From Piscinibacter defluvii (GTDB lineage Bacteria; Pseudomonadota; Gammaproteobacteria; Burkholderiales; Burkholderiaceae_C), in contig NZ_RCHJ01000006.1 of the NCBI RefSeq assembly GCF_004011805.1, forward strand, positions 310,001-374,000: a stretch of 64,000 nt of DNA, read 5' to 3'. The notes below the pieces were generated by a model. The model worked only from the letters and a program-made list of their open reading frames with translations. It was not told the origin of the DNA and made no database searches. Positions 48,614-56,881 of the stretch are shown in pieces (positions within the stretch are counted from its first letter, which is position 1; each line of letters opens with the position of its first letter). The position numbers and the translations under genes are program-made.

Positions 48614-50548
48614 ATGCGGCAGAAGAACCACCCCGTCCCGATGTCGTTGCGGATGCTGTTTGCGGCCGCCGGCTCGGCGACCTTGCTCGCCGCCTGCGGC
48701 GGCGGAGAGTCGTCCTCGCCACCCACCGGCGGGCCCCCGGCACCTGCGCCCGCACCCGCGCCGGCACCCGCACCCGCACCCGCACCCGCACCCGCACCCG
48801 CACCCGCACCCGCACCCGCACCCGCACCCGCACCTGCGCCTGCGCCTGCGCCTGCGCCTGCGCCTGCGCCTGCGCCGGCGCCTGCACCGGCTCCTGCGCC
48901 CGCACCTGCGCCCGCACCTGCCCCGGCTCCTGCGCCGGCCCCCGCGCCCGGCCCGCTGAGCGTGCGCGACGCCTACCGCCTCGCGGACCAGGCCAGCTTC
49001 GGGGCCACCGAGCCGCTGATCGCCGAGATCCGCGCCCAGGGGGCCGCGCCCTGGATCGCCGGTCAGATGAACCTGTCCGCCTCGCGCTACACGCTGGGCA
49101 ACGGCGATGCGATCCACAAGAACACCCAGGCCACCGGCTTCTGCGACCTGCCGGCCTACGCCGGCGCGAACTGCTGGCGCGACTGGTACTCGAGCCAGCC
49201 GCTGGTGTGGGACTTCTACCGCAACGCCACGCAGAACGCCGACCAGCTGCGCCAGCGCGTGGCCTTCGCGCTGCAGCAGATCCTGGTCGTCAACAACCTC
49301 GAGGTCGAGGGCACCTACGGCCTGCGCAACTACCACAACGCCTTCCTCGACAACGCGTTCGGCAACTACCGCCAGGTGCTGAAGAAGGTGGCGCTGTCGC
49401 CGGTGATGGGCGACTTCCTGAACAACGCCAACAACGACAAGGCGGCGCCGAACGAGAACTTCGCGCGCGAGCTGCTGCAGCTGTTCTCGCTCGGCACCTG
49501 CCTGCTCAATGCCGACGGCAGCCTGCAGGGCGGCCGCTGCGCGCCGACCTACAACAACGACACGGTGCGCGCCTATGCCTATGCGCTGACCGGCTGGACC
49601 TATCCGGCCGGCGGCGCCACCTCCTGGGGCTGCTGGCCCAGCGGCACCAACTGCCAGTACTACGGCGGCGACATGGTGCCCGCGGCGGCCTACCACGACA
49701 GCGCCGCGCGCACGCTGCTGGCGGGCGTCTCGGTGCCGGCCAACAACACGGCGCCGCAGGCGCTCGAGAAGGTGCTCGACAGCCTGATGCAGCACCCCAA
49801 CATCGGCCCGTTCGTCGGCAAGCAGCTGATCCAGCACCTGGTGTCGAGCAACCCGAGCCCGGCCTACGTGCAGCGCGTGGCGGCGGTGTTCAACGCCGGC
49901 CGCTACACGAGCGGCGGCCAGCTCTTCGGCAGCGGCCAGCGCGGCGACCTGGCCGCCACCGTGGCCGCGGTGCTGCTGGACGCCGAGGCACGCGGCGACA
50001 CGCCGGCACGCCGCGCCGGCAAGCTGCGCGAGCCGGTGCTGACCTTCACCGCCGTGCTGCGCGCGCTGAACGGCCGCAGCGACGGCGAGGCGCTCGCCTG
50101 GTGGTGGGGCGAAACGCTGCGCCAGCATGTGTTCCGGCCGCCCTCGGTGTTCAACTTCTACCCGCCCGACTACCCGATCCCGGGCAGCACGCTGGTGGGC
50201 CCGAGCTTCGGCATCCACAACGCCAACTCGGCGCTCGAGCGGCTGAACTTCCTGACCTACCTGCTGTGGTGGGGCGGCTCGACGGCCACGGCGGGCGTGC
50301 CCGGCGCCTTCGGCACCTCGATCAACACCCAGCCCTTCGAGGCCGACGCCGACGACCCCGGCAAGCTGGTCGACCGGCTCTCGGTGCTGGCCACCGGCGC
50401 CGCGCTGCCGGCCGGCACGCGCAACGCGATCGTCACCGCGGTGCAGGCCTTCACGCAGGCCAACAACGGCGCCACCTGGCGCACCGAGCGCGTGCGCCAG
50501 GCGGTCTACCTGGTGTTCGCCACCCCTGCCTTCCAGGTGCAGCGATGA
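48614..50548 (+). CDS. DUF1800 lipoprotein with a Pro-Ala linker
   Basis: A 644-residue protein: lipoprotein signal with lipobox LAAC (~residues 20-23), a short Gly/Ser tether, then 35 consecutive Pro-Ala dipeptides (residues 42-111). The DUF1800 domain occupies ~115-640 (RLADQASFGATEPLIAEIRA opening, NENFARELLQLFSLG in the middle, FNFYPPDYPIPGSTLVGP late). GGGAGG precedes the ATG. DUF1800 genes are almost always followed by a DUF1501 gene, as here, with ATGA overlap. Biochemical function unknown; export and pairing suggest an envelope or extracellular role. The linker should be stiff and extended, presenting the domain away from the membrane. Confidence 0.92.
   Translation: MRQKNHPVPMSLRMLFAAAGSATLLAACGGGESSSPPTGGPPAPAPAPAPAPAPAPAPAPAPAPAPAPAPAPAPAPAPAPAPAPAPAPAPAPAPAPAPAPAPAPAPAPAPAPGPLSVRDAYRLADQASFGATEPLIAEIRAQGAAPWIAGQMNLSASRYTLGNGDAIHKNTQATGFCDLPAYAGANCWRDWYSSQPLVWDFYRNATQNADQLRQRVAFALQQILVVNNLEVEGTYGLRNYHNAFLDNAFGNYRQVLKKVALSPVMGDFLNNANNDKAAPNENFARELLQLFSLGTCLLNADGSLQGGRCAPTYNNDTVRAYAYALTGWTYPAGGATSWGCWPSGTNCQYYGGDMVPAAAYHDSAARTLLAGVSVPANNTAPQALEKVLDSLMQHPNIGPFVGKQLIQHLVSSNPSPAYVQRVAAVFNAGRYTSGGQLFGSGQRGDLAATVAAVLLDAEARGDTPARRAGKLREPVLTFTAVLRALNGRSDGEALAWWWGETLRQHVFRPPSVFNFYPPDYPIPGSTLVGPSFGIHNANSALERLNFLTYLLWWGGSTATAGVPGAFGTSINTQPFEADADDPGKLVDRLSVLATGAALPAGTRNAIVTAVQAFTQANNGATWRTERVRQAVYLVFATPAFQVQR
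48737..48946 (+). repeat. Hexanucleotide repeat coding for (Pro-Ala)35
   Basis: 210 bases encode 35 uninterrupted Pro-Ala dipeptides. Two nearly pure hexamer runs are inside, CCCGCA (about 48766-48832) and TGCGCC (about 48833-48875). Slippage would add or remove whole dipeptides without a frameshift, so linker length is likely variable between strains. Confidence 0.92.
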
Positions 50549-51993
50549 AACCCACGATCGAGGGCAACGCCATGCAACGACGCCATTGGCTCAAGCTCGC
50601 CGGCCTGGCCGGTGCCACGCTCGGTGCCGGCACGCTCGCCAACCTGCTCGCCCCGTCGCGCCCGGCGCGCGCGGCCGACTACAAGGCCCTGGTGTGCGTG
50701 TTCCTGTACGGCGGCAACGACGGCCTGAACACCATCGTGCCGACCGACACCACGCGCTGGGGCGAGTACGCCGCGGTGCGCGGCGCGCTCGCGCTGCCGC
50801 AGGGCAGCCTGGTCGGCCTGGGCACGAGCGGCTACGGCCTGCACCCCTCGCTCGCCGCGCTGGCACCGGCCTGGGCCGAGGGCCGCCTGGCACCGGTGTT
50901 CAACGTCGGCCCGCTGTTCCGCCCGCTCACGAAGGACCAGTACCGCAACGCCGCGCAGAGCTCGGAAGACATCCCCGACAGCCTGTTCTCGCACAGCGAC
51001 CAGCAGATCCTGTGGGAGACCGGCAGCACCGACGCACTGACGCGCACCGGCTGGGGCGGGCGCGCGGCCGAGGCGCTGGCCACCGTCAACCCGGTGATCT
51101 CGGTGGGCGGCAACGGGCGCTTCGGCCTGTCCACGCGCAGCGCGCCGCTGGTGCTGCCGGGCCCGGGCTCGACCTTCGGCGCCTACGAACTCGGCACCGA
51201 CGCCTGGCGGCTGAACTACGCCCCGATCGTCGCGCGCGCCACCGCGCTGCGCGCGATCTACCAGCAGGCGCAGGACAACGACATCGCCGAGGCCTACGCC
51301 ACGATGCAGCGCGACGCCTTCGCCGTCTCCGAGCGGCTCGGCGCCCTGGTCAAGGTGCTGCCCGGCCAGGCCGGCTCGGTGGCGGCGATCGACACGGCGT
51401 TCGCCGCGCTGATCTCCAACGGCAACGTCGTGCCCGGCCTGGCGCGCCAGCTCTACCAGGTGGCCAAGCTGATCCACGGCAATGCCACGGTGCAGGGCAA
51501 CCGGCAGATCTTCTTCGCCCAGCTCGGCGGCTTCGACACCCACGGCAACCAGATCGGCGCCAGCGTGCTGGAAGGCACGCATGCCGCGCTGCTGAAGTCG
51601 GTGGGCGACTCGCTGGCGGCCTTCCACAACGCGATGAAGGCGCTCGGCCTGTCCGACGCGGTGACCCTGTTCACCCAGAGCGACTTCGGCCGCACCTTCG
51701 CACCCAACAACAGCAACGGCACCGACCACGCCTGGGGCAACCACCACCTGGTGCTCGGCGGCGCGGTGCGCGGCGGCCAGACCTACGGCACCTACCCGGC
51801 GCTCGCGCTCGGCGGGCCGGACGACGTGGGCGTCGAGAGCTGGGAGCGCCAGGGCCGCTGGATTCCGACCACGGCGGTGGACCAGTACGCGGCGACCCTG
51901 CTCGCCTGGTTCGGCGCCAGCGACGCGCAGCTCGACAGCGTGCTGCCGAACCTGCGCAACTTCGGCAGCGCGCGCACGCTCGGCTTCGTGTAG
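50545..51993 (+). CDS. DUF1501 exported protein, coupled to DUF1800
   Basis: A 482-residue protein of the DUF1501 family (alkaline phosphatase/sulfatase-like fold). The signal QRRHWLKLAGLAGATLGAGT looks like a twin-arginine signal, with cleavage near ARA-ADY. Family motifs are VFLYGGNDGLNTIVPTD, FAQLGGFDTHGNQ (metal-binding-like) and LFTQSDFGRTFAPNNSNGTD with DHAWGNHHLVLGG following. The ATG at 50545 overlaps the DUF1800 stop; ATG 50572 gives a more standard signal length and is an alternative. Role unknown but evidently joint with DUF1800. Confidence 0.92.
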   Translation: MKPTIEGNAMQRRHWLKLAGLAGATLGAGTLANLLAPSRPARAADYKALVCVFLYGGNDGLNTIVPTDTTRWGEYAAVRGALALPQGSLVGLGTSGYGLHPSLAALAPAWAEGRLAPVFNVGPLFRPLTKDQYRNAAQSSEDIPDSLFSHSDQQILWETGSTDALTRTGWGGRAAEALATVNPVISVGGNGRFGLSTRSAPLVLPGPGSTFGAYELGTDAWRLNYAPIVARATALRAIYQQAQDNDIAEAYATMQRDAFAVSERLGALVKVLPGQAGSVAAIDTAFAALISNGNVVPGLARQLYQVAKLIHGNATVQGNRQIFFAQLGGFDTHGNQIGASVLEGTHAALLKSVGDSLAAFHNAMKALGLSDAVTLFTQSDFGRTFAPNNSNGTDHAWGNHHLVLGGAVRGGQTYGTYPALALGGPDDVGVESWERQGRWIPTTAVDQYAATLLAWFGASDAQLDSVLPNLRNFGSARTLGFV

Positions 51994-52005
51994 CGCCGCT
52001 TCGTC

Positions 52006-52033
52006 GCGCGCCGGCGCAGCCTGTCCGGCGCGC
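52006..52033 (+). terminator. Hairpin after the DUF1501 gene
   Basis: GCGCGCCGG (52006-52014) and CCGGCGCGC (52025-52033) form a perfect 9-bp stem with a 10-nt loop, 12 bases after the stop codon. No T-run follows. Probably ends the DUF1800-DUF1501 message. Confidence 0.4.
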
Positions 52034-52091
52034 CGGTCAGCGCGTCGCAGCCTGCTCGCCGCGGCACGGTGGGGCCCGTACAGTCGCGCCC

Positions 52092-53435
52092 ATGTCCAGC
52101 GTCCCGCCTGCCCCGCCACTGCCCCCCGCTGCGCCCCCGGCGGGCCGACAGCCCACCTGGCTGCGCGCCTTCCACGCCTACGGCAGCTGGCTGGTGGGCA
52201 TCAGCTGGTGGCAGTTCGTGCTGCTGGCGCTGCTGCTGCTGGTCGGCAGCGGGATCGCCCAGAACTTCCCGCCCTTCAGCTGGCCGGTGCCGGGCTGGAT
52301 GCGCGCCGAGCCGGTCGTCGTGGTGCCGCCGCCGCCCGCTCCCCCGGCCGCCGGCGCGACGCGCCCGCAGCGCAGCGCGAGCGCGGCGCACGGCGGCGTG
52401 GAGATCTCGATCGACAAGAGCGGGGTGCGCATCCAGCCCGCCGCACCGGGTGCCGCGGCTTCGTCGGCCGGCCTGGAGATCGGCCCGGACGGCATCCAGA
52501 TCAAGGTGCCGCCCGGCGCGGACACCCAGGAGGTGCGCGAGGCCATCGAGGCGGCGCGCGAGGACATCAAGGCCGCCATCGAGGACGCGCGCGAGACGGC
52601 CATCGAGATGCGCGAGGAGGGCGACACCACCGTGATCACGCCGCGCCGCGCGCCGCCACGCCCGACCTTCGGCGAGTCGCTGCCCGAACTCGCCTTCCTG
52701 TGGATCCTCATGTCGGCGGTCCTGAAGGTCACCTACAAGGGCCGGATGCAGGCCGAGGTGAAGGCCGCCCAGGCCACCGAGACGGCCGAGGCCGAGCAGC
52801 TCAAGCGCCAGGTGGTCGAGGCCCGCATGGCCGCGATGCAGGCGCAGGTCGAGCCGCATTTCCTGTTCAACACCCTGGCCTCGATCGACCACCTGATCGA
52901 GACCGACCCGCCGCGCGCCTCGGCGATGCAGAAGAACCTGATCGCGCTGCTGCGCGCCAGCATGCCGAGCATGCGCGAGACGGCGAGCAACGGCGTGCGC
53001 GAGCTCGGCCGCGAGATGGCGGTGATCGCACCCTACCTGGAGATCCTGAAGGTGCGCATGGAGGACCGGCTCGCCACCTCGATCGACGTGCCCGAGGGCC
53101 TGCGCTCGGCCGAGTTCCCGCCGATGATGATCCAGAGCCTGGTCGAGAACGCGATCAAGCACGGCCTCGAGCCCAAGCCCGAGGGTGGCACGCTGGCGGT
53201 GAAGGCCGAGATCGTGCACGGCAAGCTGGCCGTCACGGTGGCCGACACCGGCGTCGGCTTCGGCCAGGCGGCGACTGCCGGCACCGGCATCGGGCTGACC
53301 AACATCCGCGAGCGCCTCGCGCTGCTGTACGGTGGCAAGGCCGCGCTGACGGTGACGGCGAACCAGCCCTGCGGCACGCGCGTGACGATCACGGTACCCT
53401 ATGTGGCGCACACCAACGAGGTCCCTCCCTCATGA
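52092..53435 (+). CDS. LytS/YehU-type sensor histidine kinase
   Basis: A 447-residue membrane kinase. A Pro-rich N terminus precedes the first membrane helix (~36-58). A periplasmic region of ~135 residues carries two similar beta units (VEISIDKSGVRI and LEIGPDGIQIKV) and an Ala/Glu-rich helix (EAIEAAREDIKAAIEDARET). The second helix is near 197-215. The His_kinase domain follows (MQAQVEPHFLFNTLASIDHL with the phospho-His in EPHFLFN), then an HATPase domain (NAIKHGLEPKPEGGTLAV, GIGLTNIRERLALLYG). TACAGT ends 7 nt before the ATG without a Shine-Dalgarno. Its stop overlaps the response regulator start as ATGA. Signal unknown. Confidence 0.9.
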   Translation: MSSVPPAPPLPPAAPPAGRQPTWLRAFHAYGSWLVGISWWQFVLLALLLLVGSGIAQNFPPFSWPVPGWMRAEPVVVVPPPPAPPAAGATRPQRSASAAHGGVEISIDKSGVRIQPAAPGAAASSAGLEIGPDGIQIKVPPGADTQEVREAIEAAREDIKAAIEDARETAIEMREEGDTTVITPRRAPPRPTFGESLPELAFLWILMSAVLKVTYKGRMQAEVKAAQATETAEAEQLKRQVVEARMAAMQAQVEPHFLFNTLASIDHLIETDPPRASAMQKNLIALLRASMPSMRETASNGVRELGREMAVIAPYLEILKVRMEDRLATSIDVPEGLRSAEFPPMMIQSLVENAIKHGLEPKPEGGTLAVKAEIVHGKLAVTVADTGVGFGQAATAGTGIGLTNIRERLALLYGGKAALTVTANQPCGTRVTITVPYVAHTNEVPPS

Positions 53436-54235
53436 CCACTGCCGTGATCGCCGACGACGAACGCCTGATGCGCGAGCAGCTGCGCGCGCGCCTGGCCGAG
53501 ACCTGGCCGGAACTCGAGATCGTGGCCGAGGCGAAGAACGGCCTGGAGGCGCTGCAGCTGGTCGAGCAGCACCGACCGGACGTCGTGTTCCTCGACATCC
53601 GCATGCCCGGTCGCACGGGGCTCGAAGCCGCGCGCGACATCCTGCAGCTGCCGGTGGACGACGAGGCACAGGGCTGGCCGGGCTGCGAGATCGTCTTCAT
53701 CACCGCCTACGACGAGTACGCGGTGCAGGCCTTCGAGCAGGGCGCGGCCGACTACGTGCTCAAGCCGGCCGAACGCGAGCGCCTGGCGCAGACGGTGGCG
53801 CGGCTGAAGCGCCGCCTTGCCGCGCACGCCGGCCCGGAAGCGCCGCCGGCGCCGAACTTGCAGCGGCTGCTGCAGCAGCTGGCCGCGCAGGGCCCCGCCG
53901 CGGCGCCGGCGCGGCTGAAGTGGATCCAGGCCAGCGTCGGCCCGGCGATCCAGATGATCCCGGTCGAGGAGGTGCTGTTCTTCATCTCCGACGAGAAGTA
54001 CACGCGTGTGCAGACTGCGACGGTGGAGGCGCTGATCCGCAAGCCGATCAAGGAGCTGGTGGAGGAGCTCGACGCCGAACTGTTCTGGCAGATCCACCGC
54101 TCGACGCTGGTCAACGTGAAGGCGATCGGCGGCGTCACGCGCGACCTGCGCGGCCGGCAGATCGTCAGCGTGAAGGGTCACCCGCAGAAGCTCGAGGTCT
54201 CGCGCAGCTTCGCGGGATTGTTCAAGGGGATGTAG
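53432..54235 (+). CDS. LytTR-family response regulator
   Basis: A 267-residue regulator: receiver domain (VIADDERLMREQL, phospho-Asp55 in VVFLDIRMPG, Lys in DYVLKPAE), a short linker, then a LytTR DNA-binding domain (~165-262; VEEVLFFISDEKYTRVQT, FWQIHRSTLVNVKAIGGVTR, SRSFAGLFKGM). Coupled to the kinase by a 4-base overlap, forming a LytSR/YehUT-like pair. Its stop overlaps the convergent rep stop region by 14 bases. Target genes are not evident. Confidence 0.93.
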   Translation: MTTAVIADDERLMREQLRARLAETWPELEIVAEAKNGLEALQLVEQHRPDVVFLDIRMPGRTGLEAARDILQLPVDDEAQGWPGCEIVFITAYDEYAVQAFEQGAADYVLKPAERERLAQTVARLKRRLAAHAGPEAPPAPNLQRLLQQLAAQGPAAAPARLKWIQASVGPAIQMIPVEEVLFFISDEKYTRVQTATVEALIRKPIKELVEELDAELFWQIHRSTLVNVKAIGGVTRDLRGRQIVSVKGHPQKLEVSRSFAGLFKGM

Positions 54236-56267
54236 GCGCGGCCTGCGCCGCGCGGGCGGCTGCCGCCTCGCGCAGTGCCTTCAGCTTGGCGCGCGGGTCT
54301 TCCTTCTGCTGCACCTCGTGCAGCTTCATCTCGGCGATGAAGCGGCTGGGGACGCCTTGCACCGTGTCGCGCCCGCGCTTGCGGCGCCGCAGCGTGCTGA
54401 CGCAGAGCGTCTCGCGCGCACGCGTGATGCCCACGTACATCAGGCGCCGCTCCTCCTCCAGGCGCTGCGGCGTCATCTCCTCGTCCTCGCTGCGGAAGGG
54501 CAGCAGGCCCTCGTTGACGCCTGACAGCAGCACGTGCGGCCACTCCAGGCCCTTGGCGGCGTGCAAGGTCGAGAGCGTGACCACGTCCTGCTCGTCGCCG
54601 CGCTCGGCCAGGCTGATGATCACCGAAATGGTCTGGGCCACCTCGAGCACGCTCTTCTTCTCGCTCTCGACCGTCAGGCCGCCGTCGTTCTCGATCTCGC
54701 CGCCGCAGCGCCTGGCGATCCAGTCGACGAAGTCGAGCACGTTGCCCCAGCGCGCGGCGGCGAGCTTCTCGCTGTCCTCGCCCTCGAGCAGGTGCTGCTC
54801 GTAGCCGATGTCCTTGAGCCAGCCCAGCAGCAGCGCCTTGGCGTCCTCGGCGCCCTCGGTGTGGCGGGCGCGGTACTCGAGGTCGTTCACGAAGCGGCCG
54901 AACTCGTGCAGCGAGCCGATCGCGCGGTTGTTGATCGCGGTGCCCAGGCTCTCGGCGAACAGCGCCTCGTACAGGCTCGTCTTCCACTTCGACGCGAACT
55001 CGCCCAGGCTCGCCAGCGTCTGGTGGCCGATGCCGCGCTTGGGCGTGGTGACGGCGCGCAGGAAGGCGGGATCGTCGTCGTGGTTGACCAGCAGGCGCAG
55101 CCAGGCGCACAGGTCCTTGATCTCGGCGCGATCGAAGAAACTCTGGCCGCCCGACACCTTGTAGGGGATGTTCGCCTTGCGCAGCGCCTTCTCGAACACC
55201 CTGGCCTGGTGGTTGGCGCGGTAGAGCACCGCGAAGTCCCTGAACGCCACGTTGCCGCCCTGGCCACGGCGCGACTGGATCATCGCCACGGCGCGCTCGG
55301 CCTCGTGCTCCTCGCCGTCGCACTCGAGCACGCGCACCGGCTCGCCGTCGCCGTAGGCGCTCCAGAGCTTCTTCTCGAACAGCTTCGGGTTGTGCGCGAT
55401 CACCGCGTTGGCGGCGCGCAGGATGCTGCCGGTGGAGCGGTAGTTCTGCTCCAGCGGGATGACCTTCAGCGCCGGGTAGTCGCTCGGCAGGCGGCGCAGG
55501 TTGTCGATCGTCGCGCCGCGCCAGCCGTAGATGCTCTGGTCGTCGTCGCCCACCGCGGTGAAGTTCGCCGCCTCTCCGGCCAGCAGCTTGAGCAGCTCGT
55601 ACTGGATCGCGTTGGTGTCCTGGTACTCGTCGACCAGCAGGTAGCGCAGCCGGTCCTGCCACTTGGCGCGCGCCTCGGCGTCGCGCTCGAGCAGCTTCTT
55701 CGGCAGCAGGATCAGGTCGTCGAAGTCGACCGCCTGGTAGGCCGCCAGGCGCTCCTCGTAGCGCTGCATCACGCGCTGCGCGACGCGTTCGTCGTCGTTC
55801 GCGGGCTCGACCTGGCCGCTCGCGAGCCCGGCGTTCTTCCACAGGCTGATGGTCCATTGCCAGCGGCGCGCGAGCGTGTTGTCGTTGCTGCCGCCGGCAT
55901 CCTTCAGCGTGGCGAGCACGTCGTCGCTGTCGAGGATGCTGAACTGCTCCTTCAGGCCGAGCCGCGCGCCCTCCTCGCGCAGCAGGCGCACGCCCAGCGA
56001 GTGGAAGGTGCTGATCACCAGCGGCTTGCTCGCGCGCGGGCCGACCAGCGCGCGGGCCCGTTCGCGCATCTCGGCCGCGGCCTTGTTGGTGAAGGTGATG
56101 GCCGCGATGCGCGCCGGCTCGTGGCCGGCCTGCAGCAGCCGCGCGATCTTGTGCGTGATGACGCGCGTCTTGCCCGAGCCGGCGCCGGCCAGCACCAGGC
56201 AGGGCCCCTTCAGGTGGTGCACCGCCTCGAGCTGGGCCGGGTTGAGCGATGCGGGGCTGTCGGACAC
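54222..56267 (-). CDS. rep: ATP-dependent DNA helicase Rep
   Basis: A 681-residue superfamily 1 helicase, length matching Rep rather than the longer UvrD. Motifs in order: Q motif and Walker A (LNPAQLEAVHHLKGPCLVLA, then GAGSGKTRVITHK), Ia (AAITFTNKAAAEM), II (VDEYQDTN), III (VGDDDQSIYGWRG), IV (QNYRSTGSIL), V (LSTLHAAKGLEWPHV) and VI (MYVGITRARETL). It travels 3'-5' on single strands and clears replication blocks. The frame runs on upstream without helicase sequence; GTG 56265-56267 (VSDSPASLNPAQ) is the best start because no in-frame ATG lies close to motif I. Confidence 0.93.
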   Translation of the reverse strand: MSDSPASLNPAQLEAVHHLKGPCLVLAGAGSGKTRVITHKIARLLQAGHEPARIAAITFTNKAAAEMRERARALVGPRASKPLVISTFHSLGVRLLREEGARLGLKEQFSILDSDDVLATLKDAGGSNDNTLARRWQWTISLWKNAGLASGQVEPANDDERVAQRVMQRYEERLAAYQAVDFDDLILLPKKLLERDAEARAKWQDRLRYLLVDEYQDTNAIQYELLKLLAGEAANFTAVGDDDQSIYGWRGATIDNLRRLPSDYPALKVIPLEQNYRSTGSILRAANAVIAHNPKLFEKKLWSAYGDGEPVRVLECDGEEHEAERAVAMIQSRRGQGGNVAFRDFAVLYRANHQARVFEKALRKANIPYKVSGGQSFFDRAEIKDLCAWLRLLVNHDDDPAFLRAVTTPKRGIGHQTLASLGEFASKWKTSLYEALFAESLGTAINNRAIGSLHEFGRFVNDLEYRARHTEGAEDAKALLLGWLKDIGYEQHLLEGEDSEKLAAARWGNVLDFVDWIARRCGGEIENDGGLTVESEKKSVLEVAQTISVIISLAERGDEQDVVTLSTLHAAKGLEWPHVLLSGVNEGLLPFRSEDEEMTPQRLEEERRLMYVGITRARETLCVSTLRRRKRGRDTVQGVPSRFIAEMKLHEVQQKEDPRAKLKALREAAAARAAQAAPTSP

Positions 56268-56303
56268 GGGGCGCGGGCGTCGGGGCGGGCTGCGGGGCGG
56301 GCC

Positions 56304-56309
56304 ATGATA
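56304..56309 (-). promoter_or_regulatory. -10 box for rep
   Basis: On the minus strand this reads TATCAT, 5 of 6 matches to TATAAT, 36 bases before the GTG start. No clear -35 is found at the matching distance. Confidence 0.35.
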
Positions 56310-56334
56310 GCGGCGGGGCGCTGTGCAGATTTCA

Positions 56335-56353
56335 CGCGGGCGTGGCGCCCGCG
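56335..56353. repeat. Inverted repeat in the rep/hypothetical intergenic region
   Basis: CGCGGGCG-TGG-CGCCCGCG, an 8-bp stem with a 3-nt loop, in a 238-base gap between the divergent genes rep and the small gene at 56506. It could form a hairpin in either transcript or be an operator. The rest of the gap shows no further clear element except the rep -10. Confidence 0.35.
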
Positions 56354-56505
56354 CCGACACGCACGGCCATCACAGTGTCATGTTTGGTCCTGGTGCCGAT
56401 TCCGTTGGCCCAAGCGCTTTGGCGCGCGCAGCCCACGTCGCACACTGTCGTCCGGACCCACAAGCCCGAGCATGTGCACGACACATGCGACGAGAGGCAC
56501 ACGAC

Positions 56506-56838
56506 ATGTTGATGATCCATCGCTCCATGCCCACGCCGTCTGTCCCGCGCTGGAAGCGCACCCTCGACCAGGCCCTGCGGCTCGCCCGCCCGGGCCTCGA
56601 TTTCCAGAGTTCCGCCGGCGTCGACGATCTCGAACGGCTGCGCTCCCTGTGCCATGAACTGGTGGCCGACCTGCCGGCCGCGCAGCGCCACGTGATCGGC
56701 GTGACCCTGCTGCATGCGCGCGACCGGCGCGACATCCAGCACCTGCGCGCGCAGCTGTTCGATGCGATCGCCCACCAGCTCGGCGAACGCACCGCACGCG
56801 AGCGCCTGCGCCGGCTGGACGAGGCCCTGGTAGGCTGA
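56506..56838 (+). CDS. Small hypothetical protein (110 aa)
   Basis: I do not recognise this 110-residue, soluble, Arg/Leu-rich helical protein. The stretch LERLRSLCHELVADLPAAQR and the C-terminal DAIAHQLGERTARERLRRLD look like amphipathic helices, so it may be a small helical bundle. ATG 56506 begins MLMIHRSMPTPSVPRWKRTL; an internal ATG (MPTPS) is possible. The frame is the only coding-like one in this interval and codon use is normal for the window. It is 43 bases upstream of the AEC permease gene. Confidence 0.5.
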   Translation: MLMIHRSMPTPSVPRWKRTLDQALRLARPGLDFQSSAGVDDLERLRSLCHELVADLPAAQRHVIGVTLLHARDRRDIQHLRAQLFDAIAHQLGERTARERLRRLDEALVG

Positions 56839-56881
56839 GGCCCGCGCCGCGCCGCGTGCCGGGCGCTGCGATACTGGTGGC

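Noticed and set aside
48737-48946. Separate proteins encoded by the other frames of the Pro-Ala repeat (His-Pro or Arg-Val runs).
   Set aside because: They are automatic by-products of the hexamer repeat. Only the Pro-Ala frame is flanked by a signal peptide and a conserved domain.
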